Shown: piece after piece, positions 10,254 through 19,312 of the stretch | How positions within the stretch are numbered: the stretch's first letter is position 1 | How the letters are laid out: every line of letters begins with the position of its first letter | NCBI GenBank assembly: GCA_033297205.1 | Contig: MU859417.1 | Coordinates: forward strand, 1-19,486 | Origin: Pseudoneurospora amorphoporcata | Lineage: Eukaryota > Ascomycota > Sordariomycetes > Sordariales > Sordariaceae | Direction: 5' to 3' | DNA length: 19,486 nt | Program-made: the position numbers and the translations under genes | Notes under the pieces: generated by a model | The model's input: only the letters and a program-made list of their open reading frames with translations | What the model was told of the DNA's origin: nothing | Databases searched by the model: none

Positions 10254-10301
10254 TGAATGCCCTTATCCGGACTTTGTATGAATGCCCTCATCCGGACTTT
10301 G
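10254..10301. repeat. Tandem 23-bp direct repeat
   Basis: The sequence beginning tgaatgccct and ending ccggactttg occurs at 10254-10276 and again at 10279-10301, with one mismatch and a 2-nt spacer (period 25). It lies directly downstream of the Pol III-type terminator within the inverted-repeat element. Confidence 0.85.
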
Positions 10302-10344
10302 AAGCCAAAGCCCGACCACCCAAAAGATCACTATAATAACTACT

Positions 10345-10397
10345 AGCCTAAGACCCCTATAATAACCTCCTAGAGGTTATTATAGGGGTCTTAGGCT
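10345..10397. repeat. 25-bp perfect hairpin with 3-nt loop
   Basis: Arms 10345-10369 (agcctaagacccctataata, then acctc) and 10373-10397 are perfect reverse complements separated by cta. The decamer ctataataac appears in the left arm, again just upstream at 10331-10340, and inverted in the right arm. A T-rich run follows at about 10395-10410. The hairpin could be a small nested element, a recombination scar or a structured RNA end; there is no coding explanation. Confidence 0.85.
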
Positions 10398-11831
10398 TTT
10401 ACTTTTTTTTACCCAAATCCGACCAATCAGAGGCCTCCCTCAACCAACAGTGCTTGTCCTCGCAACAAGGCTTGTCTGGTTATCAGCTCTAACAAACCTA
10501 TCAACCCTTGTAAATCCCCCCCAAGCCTTGATGCCTTCCTTATATTCCCGCTACGGAAGGAACCATTGAAAACTCTCTCAGATTTACCCTAGGTCTGAAC
10601 AGAGAGACCTCGCAATTTTGATTGTCAATTGTCATCGCTCGGGCGGGCAGTTGAGACAGACGGACAGACAGACAGACGGCTTGAATTTCTCCCCGACATT
10701 TATTTAATTCTTTGCGAGACTGCTGCGATCTGAATGCACTAAGCCACTGCACTGAGCTACTACACTGCGGCATCATTCGGCATTGGATGGACATGATCTG
10801 CATTTGGGGAAAGAGAAGGAAGGCCCAGCTGTTCGATCGGAACCGATACTCGGAGCGTAGCAAAGGTGTATTATTTCCGGTGACGGACAACTTTCTCTTC
10901 TCTTCTCGTCGATGGTGAAAGGAAGCCAAGCCGAGCGAAGCTACGCTACTGCGGGCAAGAGATGAGATGAGATGAGATCTCTCAAAGGGTCATTCAACTT
11001 TTTGAATGGCGCCATTACAGCGATTCCATGCCAAGATGTCAATAGTTCTCAGGGTCAACCGAGGGGCCTGCTAAGGTGCCAGCATTGCATATCTCTCGTG
11101 TGATGCGGTGCCTGCAGTGGGAATGAAAGGTTGATGGAAAGGGGTTAGCTTCTGTTCTACAATTGTCGTTGGGGATACTTCGGGAATGAATGAGAGGTAC
11201 ACAGTATCTAGAGATTTAGGTCCGTTCGGTAATGAGCTGAATTGTGGTATTTTGGAGCTTTCTTCTTCTTCCGGAAGTTTGTCAGGAAAATGTTCCTCGG
11301 GTCTCCCCACGCATAAGGCTCACTCACATAAGGCTACATGTAAATATAGGTAATCACTAGACTTAGACTCTAGATTCGTGGCTTCGTACCCCTCTGTTGG
11401 CGGGGCTCTTTTATTTTACATATTTGGTAGACGATAGATATGTTGGCAATCCAATCTGAAGGTTTCAGTAAGGTAGGTATTTGCGTAAACTTACCTTACT
11501 TAGCTCTTCCGCCATTTCGCAAACGCAAATCCGTTCGAGAAGCGGCATACATCTAGATTATTGGTAAAGACGGCTTTCTTGCTCGACGAACAAAAGTTCG
11601 ATGAAGGAGGTTTGACTCATCAGAGGTTTGATTGATGATGTACACACCCACTACATTACCTACCTGACCTACCTACCTTATCGAACCGCTTCGGCAACCC
11701 AGGCACAGACCAGACTGAGCCGATTGATTGATTCCCTGATCGAACGAGGGGTTACCTAAGGTAGTTCTATCCAAAGGTTGACGAGTTTTATGTGATGAAC
11801 TAAGGTAATTGAGGGCAAAAAAAGGGTTGCA

Positions 11832-11852
11832 ACCACCACCACCACCACCACC
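11832..11852. repeat. ACC trinucleotide repeat, seven units
   Basis: Seven uninterrupted ACC units in non-coding DNA. It reads as a Gly run on the reverse strand in a short frame with no other coding evidence. Confidence 0.8.
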
Positions 11853-13114
11853 GGTAAGTAAGCAAGTACCTTCACCACCCACCCACTCACTCACTACGAT
11901 GACGGATGACGAATAGAATCACCGATCATGCAGGTCCAGGACAGGACAAGAAAAAGTCGCGGGTACCTGCAACCACATCCATCCTCAAGGCGATTCTTGA
12001 CAGCTCCAGCTGCGGAACTTGTGTGTTCCCACACATTTGCGGGAATGTCTTCGATGGGGTAACACTTGTTGCCGTTGGGTGTCGTGGGTGGTAGGACAAG
12101 ATGTGTTTTTGATCGTGAGCCTCACACAGTATGTCGGGTACTATGCAACTATGCATCTCAGGAATGTGTCGGGAAATGGAAAATGGGTGTTTTGGGTAAG
12201 GCTTCCATTCTTACCTCTACATAAACCTGAAAGCACCTGAAAAGATATAGCCTGAAAGATCAGGTCGCAGAAAGGCGGTAAGGAGATAACAAAGGTACCT
12301 ACCTACCTATGGCGACCCATGGCCGTTGATGGAATTCGACTCGTGATTGATGGGTACGTTAACCTGCTTCTACTGTACGGCAGAGTAAGTCATGTTTGTA
12401 AAACATCATCACAGAGGTTTGCGCTTGGTTTGGATGTTTAACTGCCGTGACCTACCAAGTGTTTGCTTTTCGGCGATATATCACCACAACGACAATGGAA
12501 ATTGAAAGCGAAGTGATAATGCATGGCGACTTGATGGATGGATGGATGGTATGGGAATGCTCTTGTCATGTCCGTCAATCTTGGCAAGAACTCGATGACC
12601 ATGATAGCCAAGATCGGAAAGCCCAGAAAAACTGACAGGTCGCGGCTCGGGATGCCAGTGCAATGATTTGCAGGATGCATTTTGTTGCCGAGAGGAGATC
12701 GAGAGGAGGAGGAGGGGAATGCGAATTCCGATACTTGCCAGTCAGTGATGAGAATGGGATCATGGGGAACCATTCAGTTGGGAGACAGCTGAGCTGAGAA
12801 ATTCAGAAAGGAGAGGTCCTGCTCTTCCCCGCAGACTTTCGTCGTTGCTTCTTCCAACATGATCCCCATGTCATCTTTTCTTTTCTTTTTTTCTTTTTTC
12901 TTTTATCTTCCTTTTTCCACGGAAGTTGGTCGCCGATCATATGCATCGTAGAACCCCGAATCATTTTCTTCGTTTTTACTTCTTTTGCTGGGTGTTGTGA
13001 GCTGTTAGCTGCAAGTTGAGAGAAGCTATATAGTAAAATCTGATGCCAACACGAAAACGCTATTTCACCAACCGATGTCAGATATGCAGCACAAGGTGCT
13101 ATACTGCGTAAGAG

Positions 13115-13139
13115 GAAGAAGAAGAAGAAGAAGAAGAAG
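13115..13139. repeat. GAA trinucleotide repeat, about eight units
   Basis: A pure purine GAA run about 435 bases upstream of the LRR gene. On the reverse strand it would encode a Phe run, which argues against the overlapping reverse frame being real. Confidence 0.8.
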
Positions 13140-13573
13140 TCACTAACCAATCACAATTAACCGACCTCAGCTATGTCCCTAGCGGCAATGAAGTTCAACG
13201 TTGGATAACAGAGCAACAAGCCAAGCAGGTGCGCAGGTGGGGTAAGTAATAGATGTTAGTGTTAGTTAGCAGCCTTGACTGACTCCTTAACTGTTGTTAC
13301 CGAATGTCTGCTTACACCTGCAACTTCGGATGATCTGCATCGCCTCATTCAACCTTCCCCCAACATCACCATCACCACCAAAATCGCCGCCAGTCATGGG
13401 CAACTCGACCCATGCTTTCCACCACCTTCCGCCTCACGGAAATGGCTCACCATCTCTTTTTCCGGGTTTCCACCATTCCCGGGACTTGACGTTGTGACCT
13501 CTTTACCAACTCCCGGGCAGGACAATGAATATCAACATATCAACATCCCACAAGGACATCATCAATACTCAAC

Positions 13574-16500
13574 ATGGCAGAAGCAACTCTACCATCATAC
13601 CAGGAGGCTACCAGGAAATTGGACTGGCTGGAGCTGGCTGACCCCTACATCCCGATCGACTGCTATGCCCGACTCTGCTGTGCGTCCTGGCGCTTTTACA
13701 AATATTTTCTCCCCAAGCTCTGGGCCGATCCGTTTGCCATCTGCTACGCCCTCGGGCCAATAAGCAAGCCTGATGGGGAGGAAATTCCAAGAAGCGAACT
13801 GTTCTTGAGTACCGTTCCTTATGCCCGGAACTGTGCCCGTTCCCTGGTTTTCGCTTTCACTCCACGCATCAGGGACTGGCTATTCATGCTCCGCCGTCGA
13901 CCTCAACTGTCTCCGCTCTCCCTCTGGTTCCCCAACTTGCGCTGTGTGACCCTACTGGATTGTCCTCCCCCAGATGACCACGAGCACATCATCCAACTCG
14001 GCGCTTGCTGGTTTCCAAGACGACCATATATCGTGGCTGCCGCCAGATGTTCTCAGCTGCCTGTACAATGGCCTGACTATGAACAATTCCGGAACCTCAT
14101 TGTCTACTTTGATGACTCTCACATTCATCGTCATCAACATGGACGCCCCCATCCGAGCATCCTCCTCTACATGCGTATGCCCAGCTTACGTATCCTGAGG
14201 GCGACAGGCTACGATTTGGGAGACACAGACGCTGCAATAATCCTCTACCATCTTGGGCGGACGTTATGGAGTCTTGATCTCTCCACCAACCGGTTAACTG
14301 ATCGCTTTCTCAAAGAATTCATCCGGTCTGACAGATGCAGGGGCCGTCGTCAGCTCGGGAGCCGTCATGAGGATGGATCATGCATATGCTTTTACCCCGG
14401 CCATCGTTACGAACTGGAAGGCTCTTTATGCTCTAGCGGCATGGGTCTCTTTATCCACGAGACACCCTGGACCGAGGACTTGCGTTTGTATCATCCCCAG
14501 AGATACCATGAGGACAGCCCGGAATATGCAGAGAACGCCGATGCAGAGGCTCGAGAGGTCAGAAAGAGAGCCCTCGATGACTCGCTTGAGGCTGTGATCA
14601 AAGCCATCGGCTTGCAGGAGCTTCATTCTTTCGATTATGTTCAGCCTCCTTTCCTGGGTATCACTCATCTCTACCTCAACCAGAACCCCATTCTCACTGC
14701 GGATGGATTTAAGCTGCTCATTGAGTTTGGATTTGAGCAGCTGCAGCGGTTTGAGTGCGACTCCATGCGGTTCATGACTAAAAAGGACATGTCTCGATAC
14801 AACGAGTACTACCACGGCTCCAGAGCTGTACCATCATCCGTATCCCGCTCCAAGACCCAGGCAATATCCGGCATCTTGGGTCTCTCTCATCTCTTTCGCC
14901 CTGTCTTTGCCAACCTGCAAATCTTGCGTATCCATCACTCTCTTGTCACAAATCTACCCTCGCTAGTGGGTTTTGATGATCTATCTGCCATGGAGAAGAT
15001 ATGGTTTGCCGAAACCTTCCTCCTCCCTCGAGCTGATTTAGTCTTTCCCAACCCCTTCCACCCAGACATGAATCCCAGACTGAGTTCCCTGACCTTGACG
15101 CACATCCCACGGTACTCCACCGGGCCTTTGATCGAGAGACTCAAGGGATTGTTGAAAGCTGCATGGTTTCAGGAACAGACAATTGCCAAACTGAGGGCAG
15201 AGTATCGCCGAGTCCAATCACGGTATCAACCAACGCTGCTGCCCGGACTGCGCAAGATCTTCCTCGAGTTCGACCCCGACCCGCGTGACAAGCAAGGGAA
15301 GGGCCAGACGGGAACTGATGCGTACGAGGGCTTTGATGCCGAAGCCTTGCTCAACAGCGGTGCTACTGAGGAGTTTGGAACGTTTGGGGGGTTCACTAGC
15401 CGCAACACCAGAAACGGCACAAGCGGCCCATCAACGTCGTCCGCTGTGAGACATGCCAATGCCAACGACAACAGCGCGACAGGGTCCCGGCGGCAACAAC
15501 CGCAAGACAGCTCAGAGTTGCCCCGACTGGCCGCCGAGACACCGTGGGTCCGAGCGGTGCTCCAGTCTCGACATCAGCAATGGTCACAGGATGTCGAACG
15601 ACGGGCGGATGGGAGGCTTGATTGGAATCGACCAGTTTTCGTGGCCTCGACCTCTCCGGGTTCTGGGAAGACCAAGGTATTCGTTGGGTACAATCAGGAC
15701 GATCCAAACCATCCGGTACTCAACAACAGTAGGGTGTCGTCGTCGTCTTGGCTGGCATCATCATCGTCGGTTCAGGGCCTGTTCGATTTACTACAATTTC
15801 TGTACCATCCCCAAGAACATGTCCAAGAATCACGAATGCCTTCTTCATTACCATTATCGACAGAATCAACTCCTGGCTATTCCACAAGACGTACCAACTC
15901 ATTACCACCCGCCTACACAGCTTCACCCACTCCAGCCCCATCTACTTCTACCTCTACTCTGCTACCACTAACCCCAATCCCCCCTTGCTATACCTCCTTC
16001 CCCTACTTCCTCTCCCCCGAAGAGAAACAAGCCTCCCTGACCACCTACGACCTCCTCATCTCCCGCGTTTTGTGTTTACACCCAAACGGCATCTTTAAAG
16101 AGTTTAGCGGCCCCGGCTACAGACCTGATCTACCTGCTGCTTATCCTGCTGGTTTCACTGCTGGTCTCAATCCTTTCAGTCTCAACATTCTCAATGTGCT
16201 TGTTGCCTATTATAATTCATGTGGTAATCACGATGCTTTTGAGCGAGATCACCCGGAGCTATTACGGCTCTTCCACCCTATTATGGCTGCGACGCCGAGC
16301 ATGGCCAGGGCCGGGGTGCCGGCACAGTTGCTCAAGCAGCGGTTGGGGCTTGAGCGAGACGAACGGGGTGAACGTGAACAAGAACGGTGGTTGTTTGAAC
16401 AATTTTCATATTTGCGTAATCTTGGAAGGATACGTGGCAATGAACAATTAAATCGACTTGAACGTGTTGGGCAGCAAATCATGGAGCTACGTGAACGTCA

Positions 16501-17119
16501 AGCGAGGAGGAGAGAAGAAGCACTGGGTATAGGCCCAGAAAAAGCGGAACTGGGCCCAGGAGCGGGAGCAGAAACAGGAACAGGAGCAGGATGTCATGTC
16601 TTCTGGAATGCCTGGAAAGCGGGTCTGTTTGGGGATGTTATCTTTCCGTCTGTTTCTGCCTCTGCCTCTACCCCTTCTGTCTCGGCCTCTCATAACGAGC
16701 AGCATAGTGGTAGCTCGAGTGGCTTGGATTCTGCTGCACCCTCCACCTCTACATCTACCCCTGTCCCCTCAAACGCGACGGAAAGGAGGAGCGCAGCAAG
16801 CAGCAGAAGAAACAGAAATCTCCTGAGAAAAGATATGCGCCGTCCAACGAAGGAGGAACTAAGCCAGATGAAGGATGTGATTGAGGAGCTTAAGAAGTTT
16901 AGGGGTTTGACTGGTGGTGGTGGCTGGAGCGGTAGTAGTAGCAAGACTGAGGGTTCCGAAAGCAAGAGCAAGGGCAAGGGCAAGGGGAAGGGGAAGGGGA
17001 AACAGAAAGCTGTGGATGGGAGTGAAGATGAAGAGGATGACCAAGACAGCGAGTCAGAGTGGGCAGGGAAACATTGGATGGGCGAGTTGAAGGTCATTAG
17101 GAAGACGACGACAGATTAG
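13574..17119 (+). CDS. F-box-like / leucine-rich-repeat protein, 1,181 aa, intronless
   Basis: One uninterrupted frame starting at an ATG in good context (ctcaacATGG) and ending in TAG. Residues 16-54, with PYIPIDCYARLCCASW and then FLPKLWADPF, fit a degenerate F-box of the kind found at the start of many fungal LRR proteins (an IP motif, a Leu-Cys-x-x-Ser-x-x-Phe helix and a Leu-Trp-x-x-Pro ending). Leucine-rich repeat-like strands follow, for example near residues 203-245 (LRIL, then LWSLDLSTNRLTD), 350-390 (ITHLYLNQNPILT), 448-460 (LQILRIHHS), 503-515 (LSSLTLTH) and 558-565 (LRKIFLEF). A Ser/Thr/Pro-rich linker spans about 710-810, a charged helical, possibly coiled-coil segment about 917-986, then a Ser-rich stretch, a KGKGKGKGKGKQK run, an acidic patch and a final HWMGELKVIRKT block. 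I infer an adaptor or scaffold, perhaps for SCF-type ubiquitin ligation; the substrate is unknown, and the F-box could be non-functional. No signal peptide or membrane segment is seen. Confidence 0.85.
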   Translation: MAEATLPSYQEATRKLDWLELADPYIPIDCYARLCCASWRFYKYFLPKLWADPFAICYALGPISKPDGEEIPRSELFLSTVPYARNCARSLVFAFTPRIRDWLFMLRRRPQLSPLSLWFPNLRCVTLLDCPPPDDHEHIIQLGACWFPRRPYIVAAARCSQLPVQWPDYEQFRNLIVYFDDSHIHRHQHGRPHPSILLYMRMPSLRILRATGYDLGDTDAAIILYHLGRTLWSLDLSTNRLTDRFLKEFIRSDRCRGRRQLGSRHEDGSCICFYPGHRYELEGSLCSSGMGLFIHETPWTEDLRLYHPQRYHEDSPEYAENADAEAREVRKRALDDSLEAVIKAIGLQELHSFDYVQPPFLGITHLYLNQNPILTADGFKLLIEFGFEQLQRFECDSMRFMTKKDMSRYNEYYHGSRAVPSSVSRSKTQAISGILGLSHLFRPVFANLQILRIHHSLVTNLPSLVGFDDLSAMEKIWFAETFLLPRADLVFPNPFHPDMNPRLSSLTLTHIPRYSTGPLIERLKGLLKAAWFQEQTIAKLRAEYRRVQSRYQPTLLPGLRKIFLEFDPDPRDKQGKGQTGTDAYEGFDAEALLNSGATEEFGTFGGFTSRNTRNGTSGPSTSSAVRHANANDNSATGSRRQQPQDSSELPRLAAETPWVRAVLQSRHQQWSQDVERRADGRLDWNRPVFVASTSPGSGKTKVFVGYNQDDPNHPVLNNSRVSSSSWLASSSSVQGLFDLLQFLYHPQEHVQESRMPSSLPLSTESTPGYSTRRTNSLPPAYTASPTPAPSTSTSTLLPLTPIPPCYTSFPYFLSPEEKQASLTTYDLLISRVLCLHPNGIFKEFSGPGYRPDLPAAYPAGFTAGLNPFSLNILNVLVAYYNSCGNHDAFERDHPELLRLFHPIMAATPSMARAGVPAQLLKQRLGLERDERGEREQERWLFEQFSYLRNLGRIRGNEQLNRLERVGQQIMELRERQARRREEALGIGPEKAELGPGAGAETGTGAGCHVFWNAWKAGLFGDVIFPSVSASASTPSVSASHNEQHSGSSSGLDSAAPSTSTSTPVPSNATERRSAASSRRNRNLLRKDMRRPTKEELSQMKDVIEELKKFRGLTGGGGWSGSSSKTEGSESKSKGKGKGKGKGKQKAVDGSEDEEDDQDSESEWAGKHWMGELKVIRKTTTD

Positions 17120-17216
17120 GAGAGGGACCTCTAGTCTTGACGTCTAGGCGGGTTTAGTCTAAGTGTAAGAGATTGTCTGGGGATTGGATAGCTAGATTAG
17201 ACAACAGCGAAAAACG

Positions 17217-17222
17217 AATAAA
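17217..17222 (+). terminator. AATAAA polyadenylation signal candidate for the LRR gene
   Basis: An exact AATAAA lies 98 nt after the stop codon of the LRR gene, in an A-rich stretch. This distance is reasonable for a fungal 3' untranslated region. Fungal polyadenylation does not depend strictly on this hexamer, so the cleavage site is not fixed by it. Confidence 0.5.
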
Positions 17223-18735
17223 AGCGGAAATACGAAATTGGTATAAAGTTTTCTAAAGTAGATGTAGTCCAATGCTGGTTTGTTTGTTTATTAGCTTGGT
17301 AAGGTACCGTACATACACTCCTAGTAATATACCAAACTGAACGAGATCTATCCTGAAGTACCTTGTCTCAAACCTCACCAGGACGAAATACGAACTGGAA
17401 AGGCGTTAAACAGATTTCCGTATGGCATATCAAAGGCATATGCAAGATAATGTCATAGTTCAGTTATGGAACGATACGACGGATTATATAGATATGTAGA
17501 CAGACGTCCAGGAAGGTTAACCAGATGTCTCAAGCTGACAAACAAACCTGTATTGGACTGTACATATACACGGTAGTTTGTCTATCTGTCTATCTGTCTA
17601 TCTGTCTGTTTGTTTATTTGTTAACTCGACCGCTCGAGCCATGCCTAGCTAGGGTCAACTCACCCTTTTCCCTACATAGGTAGGTAGGTGAATACTTTAG
17701 TTTTTTGTTAAATTCTAGAGGATTTCTATAGTATCACGTAGGACCAAGAAGGCTTTATCATGATTTGAAGTTGATCATTTATTTGAATTGATGATATCAT
17801 ACAACTGGCTGGCTACCTTAGCTAGCTGTAAGGCGGACTCTCTCCCGAGTCCCGAGTTCCGATTTTATAACTGAAGGACAGTCAGTCTTGTCCGGCTAGA
17901 CTCAACTTCCATTGCCAGATTACTCTAGGTACCTAGCTGGACTAGAAATTTTTGTCTATTGTTACTGGACTTGGAGTCTAGTTCTACACTAACTATCCTG
18001 TCTGTCCTTCCGGGAAGGTACCGTACCTTATGTTATGTCGGTCATGTCTCGTTCTCGTCCTCTGACAAATTCAGTATAGTTAATTTGTTTCTCGTTAGGT
18101 AAGTATCTTCAAAGCCGGACACTTTATGTACGTACGTACCTTGAATACTTACCACTATATAAGGTATGCTCTTCCCGAAATACAACATGTCTATGTATGT
18201 ACACATACAATAGGTACGGTATCGATCGGATCTTGTTAAGGGATCTTGACAGCTTTCTGAACCGTACGTACGTACGTACCTAGCTCGCCCCCCCCCCCCA
18301 TTTGCGCACCTAGGTAGGTATCATTTATTCATTGCCTTTTTCTTTCTTTACTTGTAGGAGTTGGGTTTATGATAATTCGGAAGGGGAAAAAAAAAAGAAA
18401 AAAAAAAAAAAGACCCCACGTATTTCCTTCGTATACTAATACCAAGCGTATCAAACTAACGAACTATTCTAGAATAAGCACCAGCACCAGCACCAGAACC
18501 AAATTATATATAAAAAACTAAGTATTTATGTTGCGGTTAGGACTTGACAGCTGCAGCAGAGCGTAAAAGTATGTTTTGAGTTTAGCATCAGTAGAGACAA
18601 GCAGGCAGGCAGGCAGGAGAGCGGATAAGCGGGATTAGATACCTTAGATTTGGACGTTAAATGTTGAATGTTGAATGTTGAATGTTGAACCTATCTATAT
18701 TCTATCCCACGCTCCCTCCCTTCTCTCTCTCTCTA
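17223..18735. other. Intergenic, simple-repeat-rich, no gene seen
   Basis: No credible coding region. It contains TCTG/TCTA repeats at about 17581-17615, GGTA units at about 17678-17690, GTAC/CGTA runs at about 18128-18140 and 18264-18280, a C12 run at 18288-18299, A-runs at about 18387-18411, CACCAG repeats at about 18478-18499, CAGG repeats at about 18601-18617 and four copies of atgttga at 18661-18688. The density of different microsatellites is high even for this window. Confidence 0.6.
18661..18688. repeat. Four tandem copies of a 7-bp unit (atgttga)
   Basis: Four exact head-to-tail copies of atgttga, followed by a partial. It lies just upstream of the 8-bp minisatellite and is unrelated to it in sequence. 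Confidence 0.85.
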
Positions 18736-19229
18736 CACTACGGGACTGCGCTACGAGACTACGAGACTACGATTACGAGATTACGAGACTACGAAACTAC
18801 AAACCTGCGAAAGTACGAGACTACGAGACTACGAGATTATGAGACTACAGGATTACAAAATTTTAAAACTACGAGACTACGAGAGTACAAAATTACGAGA
18901 TTACGAGACTACGAGACTACGAGACTACGCTACAAGACTACGAGAGTACGAAACTACGAAACTACGGGACTACGAAACTAGGAAACTACGAAACTACGAA
19001 ACTACGGGACTGCGGGACTATGAAACTACGAAACTACGAGACTGCGGGACTACGGGACTACAGGACTATAAAACGACGAGATTACGAGACTACGAAACTA
19101 CGAGATTACAAGATTACGAAATTACGAAACTATAAAACTATAAAACTACGAGACTACGAGACTACAGGACTACAAGACTGCGCTACAAGACTACGAGATT
19201 ACGAGACTACGGGACTACGAGACTACAAA
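18736..19229. repeat. Degenerate 8-bp minisatellite (tacgagac), about 60 copies
   Basis: About 494 bp made almost entirely of the octamer tacgagac and variants such as tacgaaac, tacgggac, tacgagat, tacaagac and tgcgggac, with occasional phase slips. Because the unit is 8 bp and free of stop codons in each forward frame, long open frames encoding Leu-Arg-Asp-Tyr-Glu-Thr-Thr-Arg repeats appear in all three forward frames. That is a by-product of the repeat: none has an independent start context, a non-repetitive domain or a coding bias. Most variants are transitions at fixed positions of the unit. Confidence 0.9.
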
Positions 19230-19312
19230 GAATAGGAAAACAGCCTATTTTCCCACGCCAACGGCCAACCTTGGTAGAGTCTAGACTATTCTAGCCCTTC
19301 TTCAGTCATTGA

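Larger units (their letters stand above)
9966..10476. mobile_element. Non-autonomous element with imperfect 66-bp inverted ends and tRNA-like core
   Basis: The ends 9966-10031 and 10411-10476 align without gaps as inverted repeats at 51 of 66 positions. The inner 29 bases (10003-10031 against 10411-10439) agree at 27, including the shared block gggaggcctctgattggtcg, and the outer 13 (gacaagccttgtt) agree perfectly. Weaker inverted similarity continues outward to about 9931 and 10531, so the full element may be about 600 bp. The interior carries a tRNA-like unit (10156-10235), a 23-bp direct repeat (10254-10301) and a 25-bp hairpin (10345-10397). No protein is encoded: an open frame at 9964-10149 starts at TTG and includes the terminal repeat. 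It lies 66 bp from the foldback element on its left. I see no clear target-site duplication. It is either a MITE carrying a captured tRNA-derived sequence or a composite of several nested small elements. Confidence 0.6.
10541..13573. other. Intergenic, leading into the LRR gene
   Basis: About 3 kb without a supportable gene. Seen here: an ACAG/GACA run at about 10656-10677, a GATGA run at about 10962-10977, an ACC trinucleotide run (seven units) at 11832-11852, GATG repeats at about 12530-12550, a T/C-rich tract at about 12870-12905 and a GAA run at 13115-13139. From about 13330 the plus strand becomes rich in C, A and CACC, ending in caatactcaacATGG at the next gene, probably its promoter-proximal leader. 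Open frames of 60-130 codons on both strands have no family signature. Confidence 0.55.

Noticed and set aside
11330..11405. tRNA-Leu(UAG)-like segment
   Set aside because: A perfect 5-bp anticodon-like stem with loop CTTAGAC lies at 11357-11373 and a weak B-box-like string follows, but the D arm, acceptor stem and T stem do not form. The stem is part of a short near-palindrome and may be chance.
15640..15690. Possible P-loop (SPGSGKT) in the LRR protein
   Set aside because: The spacing does not fit GxxxxGK(S/T), the surroundings are low-complexity, and no Walker B or NTPase fold context is visible.
18736..19229. CRISPR-like or telomeric array
   Set aside because: The 8-bp units are contiguous with no spacers, and the sequence is not TTAGGG. 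It is a minisatellite in a eukaryotic context.
18682..19235. Open frames encoding LRDYETTR-type repeats
   Set aside because: They arise in all three forward frames because the 8-bp unit lacks stop codons. There is no unique domain or normal gene structure.
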